Assembly (NCBI GenBank): GCA_024638965.1
Contig: JAHEJI010000290.1
Coordinates: 1 to 36,189 of the forward strand
Length of the DNA stretch: 36,189 nucleotides
Source: Planctomycetaceae bacterium
GTDB taxonomy: Bacteria; Planctomycetota; Planctomycetia; Pirellulales; Pirellulaceae
Reading direction: 5' to 3'
The notes beneath the pieces are model-generated. The model saw only the letters and a list, made by a program, of their open reading frames with translations. It had not been told where the DNA came from and searched no databases. The position numbers were made by a program, and so were the translations under genes. Numbering within the stretch: the first letter of the stretch is position 1; the number at the start of each line of letters is the position of its first letter. Below, one piece after another: positions 1-7,200 of this stretch.

Positions 1-2
1 TG

Positions 3-173
3 GCACACGCGCTGAAGGGGCTAATGTCCAACTTCGGTGCACGAAAATGCGTGGAACTCGCCAAGCAAATTGAAAAGTCTGGCCACGACAACGATTTGAG
101 CGTCGCCAAAACAAGACTTTCAGAGTTCAAGCAACTGTATGACAGATTGTGCGACGAGCTATCGAAATTTTGA
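3..173 (+). CDS. C-terminal end of a histidine phosphotransfer (HPt) domain protein, cut by the window start
   Basis: An open frame runs from the window edge to a TGA and gives 56 residues. It begins AHALKGLMSNFGA, matching the HPt core (A-H-x-L-K-G, then a small residue and an N-L/F-G-A turn). The histidine in the second visible codon would be the phosphoacceptor. The rest (ELAKQIEKSG and onward) is helical and charged, as expected for the C-terminal helices of the four-helix HPt bundle. In this family the domain relays phosphate between a histidine kinase and a response regulator, either as a free protein or at the end of a hybrid kinase. Which applies here cannot be seen, because the upstream part lies outside the window. 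Confidence 0.72.
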   Translation, partial: AHALKGLMSNFGARKCVELAKQIEKSGHDNDLSVAKTRLSEFKQLYDRLCDELSKF

Positions 174-192
174 AATATCTTTCTAGATCTAA

Positions 193-619
193 GGCAACAA
201 CAAGGATTCCGCCCGCTTGAACGAAAAACACAAATCCCAAGAACTAACAGACGAATCAGCAGAGGCCGGCTATTTCGCTATTGGGCATCACCTGACTAAG
301 TTTTCGCCAACTGGGTGCTCGTCAGCGCGGTGCTTGCCGGTTGGTTAATGGCCCTCGGAGCGTGGCTGGCAGTATCCAGTCCAAAACAATATCGCAGATA
401 AGGGTCATTTATGTTGTCACATTCTTGATTGGAATTGGGGGCCTCCATCCTTCGATCGCCGGGTCTGTGGAGATGTTTACAGCGATGTTTCTTGAGTCTT
501 CTTTCACCCCGGCAAAGGCCTTCAATTTCGTTTTGGTCGCGCTTCTTGGAAATCTGGTCGGTGGAGCCTGTTTCGTTGCGCTTTTGAACCATGCGCACAT
601 TCGACGAACAAACGGTTAA
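193..619 (+). pseudogene. Decayed formate/nitrite transporter (FNT) family gene, YfdC-like, 5'-truncated and frameshifted
   Basis: Pieces of one membrane protein are spread over three reading frames. Frame 1 up to about 305 gives a segment ending AGYFAIGHHLTKFS. Frame 3 (306-398) gives NWVLVSAVLAGWLMALGAWL and stops at 399. Frame 2 (about 390-619) gives TFLIGIGGLHPSIAGSVEMF and then ALLGNLVGGACFVALLNHA. Joined, they resemble the last two fifths of YfdC-type FNT channels, which share the AGW-LLAL-WL, GIGGF-H-IAGSVE and LLGN-VGG motifs. The N-terminal channel half is missing and at least two frameshifts are needed, so a working transporter is very unlikely. The last 92 codons are open from a TTG but would make only a fragment. 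Confidence 0.68.
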
Positions 620-816
620 CTGGTGATCTGCTCAGGCACGATGAGAGTCGCATTCGTTGCCGATGTCGCTGGTTGCCAAACCATCACTCTGGTTGCCAAA
701 CGGCCGATCCCCACCGAATTTGCACGACAGTTAACAAGAAAAACAATTTGGTCGACGAATGGCACGCCGCTTGCAGAAGTGAGGCCAGGAACAAAAACGA
801 ATCATGCGGAGAAATC

Positions 817-1437
817 GTGGATATTTACAGCCGGCTTCAAGTGGAAAAAACCGACCGTGGTTTTGTTATCGAAAAAGACAGAAAAAAGTCTAAGCCGATC
901 TCGTTCGAACAATTGTTTGCAATAGCGTACTCGTTGTTCCATGATGGCAAGCCCAAAGCAGCTGAAGATGCCTTCAAGGAACTCTCCAAAATACGCGGGC
1001 GCGGTGTAAGAGCGAAAATGATGCTCGCTCGCTGCAAAGCGGAGTTGGATCAGTACGATGAATGCGAAAAAATCATCAGTTCCTTGTTTGAAGATGCAGA
1101 TGGTCCGGTTGCAGATGAACTACAGACTGCTTTCGTCTACCACTCCCTTGGCATGACGGTCGACGCCATCAAAGAACTCGTCAAAGTTGTTAAACAATAT
1201 CCGGATCTTCCAACTGCATGTCTGTATCTCGGTGATCTGTTCAACGAAGCCAGTGATTTAAAAATGGCCGTTCGATGTTGGAAACTCGCGGTCAAGCGCG
1301 ACCGGCGAGGTGGAGCGATTGCTAAGATTGCGAAAAAACAGATCGGTCGCATAAACGAGCACGCAAAAAAGAAGCAACTGGGTGTGAAGAAATCCACGAA
1401 AAAGAAAATACGAAAACCGGATGCTTCACGTGTATGA
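817..1437 (+). CDS. Small TPR-repeat protein
   Basis: A protein of 206 residues. The GTG start is chosen because GGAG lies five bases upstream; the frame is open further upstream, but that part has no coding character. Residues from about 30 form helical pairs of the tetratricopeptide type (LFAIAYSLFHDGKPKAAEDAF, with AKMMLARCKAELDQYDECEK and ACLYLGDLFNEASDLKMAVR following). The tail is very rich in lysine (KKKQLGVKKSTKKKIRK), which could contact nucleic acid or membrane. No signal peptide or catalytic motif is visible. TPR folds usually mediate protein contacts; the partner is unknown. The gene converges on the heme A synthase gene. Confidence 0.7.
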   Translation: MDIYSRLQVEKTDRGFVIEKDRKKSKPISFEQLFAIAYSLFHDGKPKAAEDAFKELSKIRGRGVRAKMMLARCKAELDQYDECEKIISSLFEDADGPVADELQTAFVYHSLGMTVDAIKELVKVVKQYPDLPTACLYLGDLFNEASDLKMAVRCWKLAVKRDRRGGAIAKIAKKQIGRINEHAKKKQLGVKKSTKKKIRKPDASRV

Positions 1438-1595
1438 CACGGCGGCAGGCTCAATTAACAAGATTGGGCCACGTCGATTTTGAAAAAGAAATCTCACCCC
1501 CAGTCAAACATTTGATGAACAGTTGCCATTTCACTCTATCGAGCTTCATTCCTTGCAAAAAGCATTCAAAGCAGTTGCCGCGATTAGAATGATCA

Positions 1596-2606
1596 TCAAC
1601 CTTTCATTGCGACCGATTTCGTCGACCACAATCGCATGATCCAGTGCCACGTTACCGCGAGCAACACCGATGTCATGCCGACGTGTGAGACTTGTACGAC
1701 CGGATAAATCGCAATGTGTCCTAATACCACGCCCATCAACATCATCGCGACGACCATCGCGAAGATTAGTTTTGGTTCCTTGGCTTTCCAGTGCTTTTCA
1801 CGAGTCATCCAAAAGAAAAGTACGCCAGATGTCAGTAGCAAACTCCAGGAGAAACTGCGGTGTGTTTTGTAGATAATCGTCGCACCCAATTCTTCGCCCC
1901 ACTTTTCCCGTGCAATGCCTTGCTCTGTCTCCGCCGACATCGCCAATTCGTCCGTTTGTTCGCGAAGTTGACTGCCGAGTAGCCCTTCGCCAAATAAGCA
2001 TGCGAAAAATACCAGCGATACGATCTTCAGTTTGTTTCGTGCGGGCAACAACATCCCTTTGTGAGATACCTCTGGACGGGAAAGCCAGATAATCGTCACC
2101 AAAACAACGATCAACAAGAATGCCAAAGCCATGTGCAGCGTGATAATGCCAGGCTGCAAACCGCTGCGGACAACGATCGCTCCCATGATCGCATTGACGA
2201 CCACGTCAAGTAAGCAGAATAAAGCCAACCCCACAATCCACAACTTGTTCTGTTTAGCCCCGAAAGAAAACAGGGCCAGCAGCAGCGTGGCCAATCCAAG
2301 CGGCAGAGATGCCAGTCGATTGGTAAATTCAATCCATGTGTGCACCGGGTCAAAGCTTTCCAGGACCGTCTCTTGGGTAATCGTATCCGGATCAATGCCT
2401 TTTCGAGCCGCATGTTTCTTAAACTTGTTGAGATCAAGTTTATCAACGTCGATTTGCTCAACGCTCGTTGGCGGAATCAAACACCCCCAACAAGTCGGCC
2501 AGTCAGGACAGCCAAGCCCTGAACCGGTTACTCGTACGGTTGCCCCGGCGATCACCAAAATGATGAGAGCCACCAGAGCAACCCAAGCTAACCGGTGAAC
2601 GATCAT
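1596..2606 (-). CDS. ctaA: Heme A synthase (CtaA/COX15 family)
   Basis: A polytopic membrane protein of 336 residues with about eight hydrophobic segments, the usual size for COX15/CtaA. The family oxidises the C8 methyl group of heme O to make heme A for cytochrome c oxidase. Four histidines sit where the family's heme ligands are expected: H89 (VHTWIEFTNRL), H158 (ITLHMALAF), H249 (KTHRSFSW) and H308 (VSHVGM). The motif GLGCPDWPTCWG after the first helix has the conserved cysteines C33 and C39. Residues 45-85 form a soluble extracytoplasmic insert (DVDKLDLNKF and onward) typical of the COX15 branch. The start is ATG (MIVHRLAW). No other oxidase assembly gene is adjacent. Confidence 0.93.
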   Translation of the reverse strand: MIVHRLAWVALVALIILVIAGATVRVTGSGLGCPDWPTCWGCLIPPTSVEQIDVDKLDLNKFKKHAARKGIDPDTITQETVLESFDPVHTWIEFTNRLASLPLGLATLLLALFSFGAKQNKLWIVGLALFCLLDVVVNAIMGAIVVRSGLQPGIITLHMALAFLLIVVLVTIIWLSRPEVSHKGMLLPARNKLKIVSLVFFACLFGEGLLGSQLREQTDELAMSAETEQGIAREKWGEELGATIIYKTHRSFSWSLLLTSGVLFFWMTREKHWKAKEPKLIFAMVVAMMLMGVVLGHIAIYPVVQVSHVGMTSVLLAVTWHWIMRLWSTKSVAMKG

Positions 2607-2807
2607 CTGATTTACTTTCAGTTAAAAGATTCAAACTAAACCGAGCGGCAGTCAATTTGAAAAACAGGCATCCGGCTGTCGACTGCGCGACCCCCGAGGT
2701 AGGCCTAAGTCGCAACGAATCGTTTACTGCCATGGCTGAACCACTCGCCACTTGTTGATCCAAGTCACAACACGCGGATGGATTGTTTGACCATCGGTCG
2801 TTCTCCC

Positions 2808-3116
2808 CTAACACACTTCCGCGGCAGACATCCAGCGATTAGAGTGCTCATGAGTAAGAGATTCAAGGATGGTTCGGCCGTAGATGTGAACGTTGTAAAA
2901 TGCAACGGCGATCTGTTGTTCGGATTCGTCCGACTTAGTTTCGACGAACTCCACTGATAGCTGGGCCATATTAGAAACCAAAAAGTCTGATTTTCGGTTC
3001 AGGCTCAATTGCCAGGCGACTTCGTGGATGACCGACTCGCGAAAGCTCTCCTTGTTCAGCCGATCAGCGACAATAAACTCCCAACGATTCCGATCTTTTT
3101 GCCAACTCAGCAGCAT
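2808..3116 (-). CDS. Small divergent Nudix-like protein of unknown function
   Basis: At least 102 residues from the first ATG. The segment ESFRESVIHEVAWQLSLNRK lies where a Nudix box would be but lacks the REUXEEXGU metal site. The flanks (MLLSWQKDRNRWEF, then FYNVHIYGRTILESL and HSNRWMSAAEVC) resemble Nudix-fold strands, including an N/W-M-(S/T)-AAE end seen in Nudix-like proteins. I therefore infer a Nudix fold without classical catalysis. The coding character continues upstream in frame (WIHKAIRFTLVANQG) to a stop at 3186-3188, with no ATG or GTG in between. The true start may be a rare codon, or the 5' end may be damaged. It reads toward ctaA and diverges from the genuine Nudix gene. Confidence 0.55.
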   Translation of the reverse strand: MLLSWQKDRNRWEFIVADRLNKESFRESVIHEVAWQLSLNRKSDFLVSNMAQLSVEFVETKSDESEQQIAVAFYNVHIYGRTILESLTHEHSNRWMSAAEVC

Positions 3117-3272
3117 GCCTTGGTTCGCTACCAGGGTAAATCTAATCGCTTTGTGGATCCATGGCGAAGACCAAAATATCTTCTTTCAACAGCATTGTCT
3201 CCGCTTGCAAGTTCTGCAGACAAAACGTATTGCCAAGCTAAAGGACGTCAACTAATATCACAGGAAACAGCG

Positions 3273-3842
3273 ATGGGTAATGCAAAGAATTGGAAACTTC
3301 TTGACAAAATGTCACTGCGCGACTTTCGAGTCGTGAGTGTTCAGGAGCATGTTTATGAACATGTCCCATCAGGCAAACAAAAGGGCTACGTCGTCTGTGA
3401 CTCGGCCGACTGGGTTTTTGTCATTCCAGTTACGCCAGATAACGAGGTCGTTTTCATTCGACAATTTCGACACGGACGTGGTGAAGTCGTCTTGGAGATT
3501 CCCGGCGGGGTCATGGATCCCGGGGAAACCCCGGAAATCACTGGAATTCGGGAACTTAAGGAGGAGACGGGATATGTTCCTGAGTCCGTCGAGATGTTTG
3601 GGCCATTGCTTCCAAATCCCGGATTGAACACGGCTAATTTTCACATTGCTTTGGCCAGAAATTGTCGACCGACATCCCAACCAGCGCCCGAACCTTTCGA
3701 AGAAATTGAGATCGAACTGCGACCACTCGAATCGGTTTCGGAAATGATCTCAAACGGCGAGCTAACTCACGCCTTGTGTATTGCCGCGTTTGCAGTGACT
3801 CAGGCACATCAGAATCAAGCCAAGATTCAGGCTCAGCGTTGA
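3273..3842 (+). CDS. nudF: Nudix hydrolase, ADP-ribose pyrophosphatase type
   Basis: A protein of 189 residues. The ATG at this position has AGGA seven bases upstream; the longer open frame has no coding support. A complete Nudix box spans residues 79-101: G-x5-E-x7-REL-x-EE-x-GY, with GVMDPGE and RELKEETGY visible. The preceding strand (VFIRQFRHGRGEVVLEIPGG) is typical of ADP-ribose or nucleotide-sugar pyrophosphatases, which split ADP-ribose into AMP and ribose 5-phosphate using Mg2+. The N-terminal dimerisation region (residues 1-40) and the following LLPNPGLNTANFHIALA also fit that group. The product should be a soluble cytoplasmic homodimer. Other Nudix substrates are possible, so the gene symbol is tentative. 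Confidence 0.85.
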   Translation: MGNAKNWKLLDKMSLRDFRVVSVQEHVYEHVPSGKQKGYVVCDSADWVFVIPVTPDNEVVFIRQFRHGRGEVVLEIPGGVMDPGETPEITGIRELKEETGYVPESVEMFGPLLPNPGLNTANFHIALARNCRPTSQPAPEPFEEIEIELRPLESVSEMISNGELTHALCIAAFAVTQAHQNQAKIQAQR

Positions 3843-3902
3843 ATGACTAATTGACCACCTACTACCGTCAACCGTTATCTAGCTGCGATCGCCTGTTATG
3901 AT

Positions 3903-4148
3903 TCAAAAAGCGGACTCGGCATCGGCAGTTTGAATGACGGCCCACGAATCTAACGACCTATGTAATGCCAACTGATTACAACGCACGAGATCGTCATGAG
4001 CTTCTTCGTAGCTGGCAACTAGACTTTTCGACAAAACTAGACCGTGCGGCGGTTTGTCGAAGTAGTTTCGTGGACGCCAGTTTTCGGGTTTACGAATGAT
4101 CGTGAACACAAAATCTGGCTGGCTCGAAGTTGTCCTGTTTTCTGGCAT
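3903..4148 (-). CDS. Small conserved protein, paralog of the one at 5680-5916
   Basis: An 81-residue soluble protein I cannot assign to a named family. It aligns along its length with the 78-residue product at 5680-5916. Shared blocks are QPDF-F-I-R-P-NWRP, then FD-PP-G-VLS, VAS-(Y/F)-(D/E)-EAH-DL-RCN and W-(A)-(V/M)-I-TA. The pattern of identities with conservative changes argues that both are real genes under selection. The core (VASYEEAHDDLVRCNQLAL) looks like a helix with paired acids and a conserved cysteine, but no metal-site or enzyme motif is obvious. It lies directly downstream of dps on the same strand, 62 bases apart, so co-transcription is possible. No strong Shine-Dalgarno sequence precedes the ATG. 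Confidence 0.6.
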   Translation of the reverse strand: MPENRTTSSQPDFVFTIIRKPENWRPRNYFDKPPHGLVLSKSLVASYEEAHDDLVRCNQLALHRSLDSWAVIQTADAESAF

Positions 4149-4210
4149 GATTTATCGAATCAAAGAGGATGTACAGATTTTCAATTGGCCGTGAGACAGA
4201 ATGGTAGTCG

Positions 4211-4690
4211 TTATTCAGTCAAACTCTTGAGCATCCAAGCTGTCTTTTCGTGAACTTGCATGCGACGAATCAACAAATCGGCCGTTGGCTCGTCATTTGA
4301 CTGTTGAACTAATGGGAAAACGTTCTTGCACGTTTGAACGATTGTTGCCTGATCTTCCAACAAATTCGAAATCATGGATTCGGCGGTAGGTGATCCGTTC
4401 TCTTCGTTAATGCTGCTCAGTCTTGCAAAATCAGTAAATGAGCCAGGAGCGGGCTCGCCAAGCGCTCGAATTCTCTCGGCAATCTCGTCAATTGCCACGG
4501 CAAGCTCGGTGTACTGTTCCTCGAACATCGCATGTAGCGTGTGAAACAGCGGACCTCTAACATTCCAGTGGTAGTTTTGAGTTTTGAGGTAAACCGAGTA
4601 GGTGTCGGCTAGGACTCGCGATAGCCCGTTTGCGATTTCGCTATGAGAGTTTTCTTTCGTCGATTGGTTTTCGGGGGCGGAGACTGACAT
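4211..4690 (-). CDS. dps: Dps-family ferritin-like DNA-protection / iron-storage protein
   Basis: A 159-residue protein of the size and helical pattern of Dps, a 12-subunit shell that oxidises ferrous iron with hydrogen peroxide and so limits Fenton damage; many members also bind DNA. The signature KTQNYHWNVRGPLFHTLHAM is clear. Ferroxidase residues match the spacing of E. coli Dps: H41, H53, E57, D68 and E72. The N-terminal tail (about 20 residues) is short and polar with only two lysines, so direct DNA binding is uncertain. The ATG is preceded by TGGAAATAAACG, a modest ribosome site. A stress role fits the nearby sigma factor and the more distant Fur/PerR and KatG genes. Confidence 0.92.
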   Translation of the reverse strand: MSVSAPENQSTKENSHSEIANGLSRVLADTYSVYLKTQNYHWNVRGPLFHTLHAMFEEQYTELAVAIDEIAERIRALGEPAPGSFTDFARLSSINEENGSPTAESMISNLLEDQATIVQTCKNVFPLVQQSNDEPTADLLIRRMQVHEKTAWMLKSLTE

Positions 4691-4810
4691 CGTTTATTTC
4701 CAAAAAAAAGGCTGAATTGTTACTCACAACGAATTATCCGCAAGAATCAGCCCAAAATAACTTGTCGATTTAATCAATCGCAAAAAAAGTAAGAATGCAT
4801 CACGAAAGAC

Positions 4811-5683
4811 CTAGCTTGGAACGGATCGCACGCGTTTTGGCAGTTTGAACGCAACGAGCGCGGTAAGAAGAGGCAATAAACAAAAAAAAGATATAATCAG
4901 CAGCAACGTACCGCTTAAAGTCAGGTCAAATCGAGCTCTGCCATCTAGCGTTTGCGTTAAACTGAATAACAAAAACGTAGTAGTCGAAGCGATCAAGTAA
5001 CCAATCAGCCGAGTTCGCCGTTCTACCGGAATTCCAAGCTTAAGCAGAAGCCAGCAGACCAACGGAAATAATTGAATTGCGTGAATCGCAACACCATGAG
5101 GAAACTTTGTGACGCCAGCTCGGCCAAACGTGGATGGATCCGCACCTATTGCTGCTTGAGAGCTGCCGTAATTTAGAATTATGAATCCGATCAAACAGGA
5201 GACGATCAGAAACGCCATTCCGCCGCGAATAGCAAGTTTCAAATCGCTCGGTGCATTTAGGCTCACAAAGCATCTTCGCGTGAACTCTGCCAGAACAAGC
5301 GTCGCAAAAATGATCAAATAAGTCATCCAGCTTTCAATCAGTGAGTTCAATGGTGTCGTATGATTAAAGTGTGATCCCACCCCTCGCCATTGCTGAATCG
5401 TGATCAACGCCACTTCCGCGACCATAGCAAATCCAAACAACCCACACAAATAAGAATCCCACTTCCGGGGGCGCAGCTTCGAATAAAACCAAGCTATCGA
5501 AAGCACTGTCAGTCCAGTGGAAACGCCAAACAAAATCGGTTTCCGCCAAGAAACGGATCCCTCCCAAGCGCCGCCCAAAACCATCCACACTCCGGCGTGA
5601 ATCAGCCCGGAAAGCACTAGCAAAGCCCCAGAAGCGTAAAGGAAGATCTGGGGCACAACGGATTTCACAGATGGCGACGTCAA
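4811..5683 (-). CDS. Multi-pass membrane protein of unknown function
   Basis: About 290 residues with roughly eight hydrophobic helices. Polar motifs at helix ends look conserved in character: HAGVW with GGAWEGSVSWRKPILFG near the N terminus, QQWRGVGSHFN in the middle, and KFPHGVAIHAIQ later. The repeated histidines could bind a metal or heme, but that is inference. I do not recognise a named family. The proposed TTG start overlaps the stop of the upstream small gene in the sequence TTGA, which implies translational coupling; a GTG five codons later (5668) is an alternative. The two genes probably form a minus-strand operon. Confidence 0.66.
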   Translation of the reverse strand: MTSPSVKSVVPQIFLYASGALLVLSGLIHAGVWMVLGGAWEGSVSWRKPILFGVSTGLTVLSIAWFYSKLRPRKWDSYLCGLFGFAMVAEVALITIQQWRGVGSHFNHTTPLNSLIESWMTYLIIFATLVLAEFTRRCFVSLNAPSDLKLAIRGGMAFLIVSCLIGFIILNYGSSQAAIGADPSTFGRAGVTKFPHGVAIHAIQLFPLVCWLLLKLGIPVERRTRLIGYLIASTTTFLLFSLTQTLDGRARFDLTLSGTLLLIISFFCLLPLLTALVAFKLPKRVRSVPS

Positions 5684-5916
5684 GCTCCTGCCCCTGCTGT
5701 TTCAATCATTGCCCATTCGCGCAATTCTTGTCGTATCGCAATTCGATTGCAGCGAATCAAATCTTCATGCGCCTCGTCAAAGCTCGCGACCGGCATTCGA
5801 GACAAGACCTTACCCGAAGGCGGAACATCAAAGATATGCTCCGGCCTCCAGTTTTTCGGGGCACGAACGATTGAGAATATGAAATCAGGTTGATAATTGG
5901 ATCGATTAAACATCAT
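5680..5916 (-). CDS. Small conserved protein, paralog of the one at 3903-4148
   Basis: A 78-residue soluble protein of unknown function, clearly related to the one at 3903-4148. Both share the opening (QPDFIFSIVRAPKNWRP here), FDVPPSGKVLS, VASFDEAHEDLIRCNRIAI and a closing W-A-M-I-E-T-A. The start has two consecutive ATG codons after an excellent AGGAGGT. Spacing favours the second ATG (5913), which would give 77 residues. Its stop overlaps the start of the membrane protein gene by four bases. Finding a second copy next to dps and this one coupled to a membrane protein suggests the family serves a shared stress or envelope function, but the sequence itself shows no enzymatic motif. Confidence 0.68.
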   Translation of the reverse strand: MMFNRSNYQPDFIFSIVRAPKNWRPEHIFDVPPSGKVLSRMPVASFDEAHEDLIRCNRIAIRQELREWAMIETAGAGA

Positions 5917-5918
5917 CT

Positions 5919-5925
5919 ACCTCCT
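5919..5925 (-). promoter_or_regulatory. Strong Shine-Dalgarno sequence deciding the small-paralog start
   Basis: The minus strand reads AGGAGGT here, near-perfect complementarity to the 16S rRNA end. It leaves two bases before the ATG at 5916 and five before the ATG at 5913, so the second ATG is the better start. Such a strong site is unusual in this window and suggests high expression of the small gene and the membrane gene coupled to it. Confidence 0.7.
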
Positions 5926-6283
5926 ACTGCTAAACCGCAATCACGTTGAGAAATAAACGAGTCGGCATCCGCAAGAAAACACTCTGACGAGGTCAGGCCG
6001 AAACCGTCAAAACGGTCAATTGAGGTGGATAAACCGCGATCTAAAAAATGATAAACACCGTTATTCGTAGGCGAAACTAATACGAGGGTTACGAATCCAT
6101 CAAAAATGCGGTTGAACAAGCATCGCAAGTATTTTCACATGGTAAATACCGAACCGACACTCGTTTGTGGCTTCCGGTGCCGAGTTCGAATTTTCAATTT
6201 TGTCGGATATTCGAACGACACAAGTCGCGACTGGATTGTCACCAAATGAACGCAATAAATTCGGCAATATCAAAACTGGCTCT
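5926..6283. other. Divergent intergenic region, no gene seen
   Basis: This stretch lies between the minus-strand small gene and the plus-strand sigma factor, so it should hold both promoters. I see no convincing coding sequence. The sigma frame is open upstream from a GTG at 6167, but residues before the ATG at 6284 do not look like the family. A small inverted repeat, ACCGT-CAAA-ACGGT, lies at 6003-6016; it is too short to interpret alone. Confidence 0.4.
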
Positions 6284-6943
6284 ATGCTCAGAGGGAATGG
6301 AACGTGGACAGAATCACCGCAAACTGAGCAGTTGATCGCGGAAGCTAAGTCCGGTGACAAATCAGCCATAAACCAGCTGATGGATCGTCATCGCAAGTCG
6401 ATTGACCGACTGGTACGAATGCGGCTGGACAGAAAGATCCAGAATCGTATTAGTGCCAGTGATGTAGTCCAAGACGTTTTGGTCGAAGCCTACCGAAGGC
6501 TTCCGAGGTATCTCGAATCGCCCGCCATGCCCTTTCGTCTTTGGGTGCGACAAATTGCGCGGGATCGTATTATTGATGCGCACCGACGTCACCGTGTTTC
6601 GGCGAAACGATCGGTAGACCGCGAGCAAAGGATGGTAGTCCCAAGAGGTTATGATCAATCTTCGATTCGTCTGGCTTCTTTGCTGGGCGACTCAAGGCTT
6701 ACTCCAGCCGAAGCCGCGATTCAAAAGGAAATGGCTCGCAAGGTTGAAGCCGCAATCTCATTGCTCGATGAGAAAGACTCCGAAATTATCGTCATGCGGC
6801 ACTATGAACATTTGACGAATCAGGATATCAGCCGACTGCTCGATTTGAGTGAACCAGCCGCGAGCATGAGGTATTTGAGAGCGATTCGACGTCTAAAAGA
6901 TATGATGGAGAATCTTGATGGTTCGTTTCAACTAACACAGTAG
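6284..6943 (+). CDS. ECF-like RNA polymerase sigma factor, planctomycete-type subfamily
   Basis: A protein of 219 residues from the chosen ATG; the frame is open from a GTG at 6167, but only from here does it match the family opening (a T-EQLI-x-A-x-x-GD pattern). Region 2 is seen in IQNRISASDVVQDVLVEAYR and in MPFRLWVRQIARDRIIDAHR, which together recognise the -10 element and bind core polymerase. Region 4, with its helix-turn-helix, is HLTNQDISRLLDLSEPAASM followed by RYLRAIRRLK. This matches the planctomycete-specific sigma-70 group, whose SAKRSVDRE stretch after region 2 is also present. No anti-sigma gene is adjacent, so its control and regulon are unknown. Nearby dps and photolyase genes are possible targets, but this is speculative. 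Confidence 0.85.
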   Translation: MLRGNGTWTESPQTEQLIAEAKSGDKSAINQLMDRHRKSIDRLVRMRLDRKIQNRISASDVVQDVLVEAYRRLPRYLESPAMPFRLWVRQIARDRIIDAHRRHRVSAKRSVDREQRMVVPRGYDQSSIRLASLLGDSRLTPAEAAIQKEMARKVEAAISLLDEKDSEIIVMRHYEHLTNQDISRLLDLSEPAASMRYLRAIRRLKDMMENLDGSFQLTQ

Positions 6944-6972
6944 TAGCGATGCTTGATGCGAAGTTCCCGAGG

Positions 6973-7040
6973 GTAGTGGACGGGGCGACGACTCCTCAAA
7001 AAAGCGGTTTTGGCAAAGGAGTTGTCGCCTTGTCCACTAC
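6973..7040. repeat. Imperfect inverted repeat with GTAGTGGAC ends
   Basis: Positions 6973-6996 and 7017-7040 are 24-base arms around a 20-base loop. All three mismatches are C-to-T changes that still allow G-U pairing if transcribed as plus-strand RNA, so the hairpin would remain fully paired. The outer GTAGTGGAC/GTCCACTAC also ends the hairpin at 19769-19795, and AGTGGACGAGGC occurs in the repeats at 15443 and 16040. A further half copy (TCGCCTTGTCCACTT) follows at 7051-7065. Position just after the sigma-factor stop would allow a role in transcript end formation. Confidence 0.7.
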
Positions 7041-7200
7041 AACCGACGCTTCGCCTTGTCCACTTCGTTTAATCCAAAAACCAAGCTGCGGCCGACGTCT
7101 CGCTCGCCAACGCAAAGTCCCTGGCAATCCGAAAAATTACCAAGCACTGTGGAATGTGGAGCGATCAAAGCGAAAAGCAACGTTGAAGAACGTTTGGCCG

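Noticed and set aside
669-701. CTGGTTGCCAAAC repeated twice, 20 bases apart
   Set aside because: Too short and isolated; probably a local duplication with no functional sign.
623-925. A 100-codon plus-strand frame
   Set aside because: It overlaps the TPR gene's ribosome site and start in another frame and has no recognisable motif.
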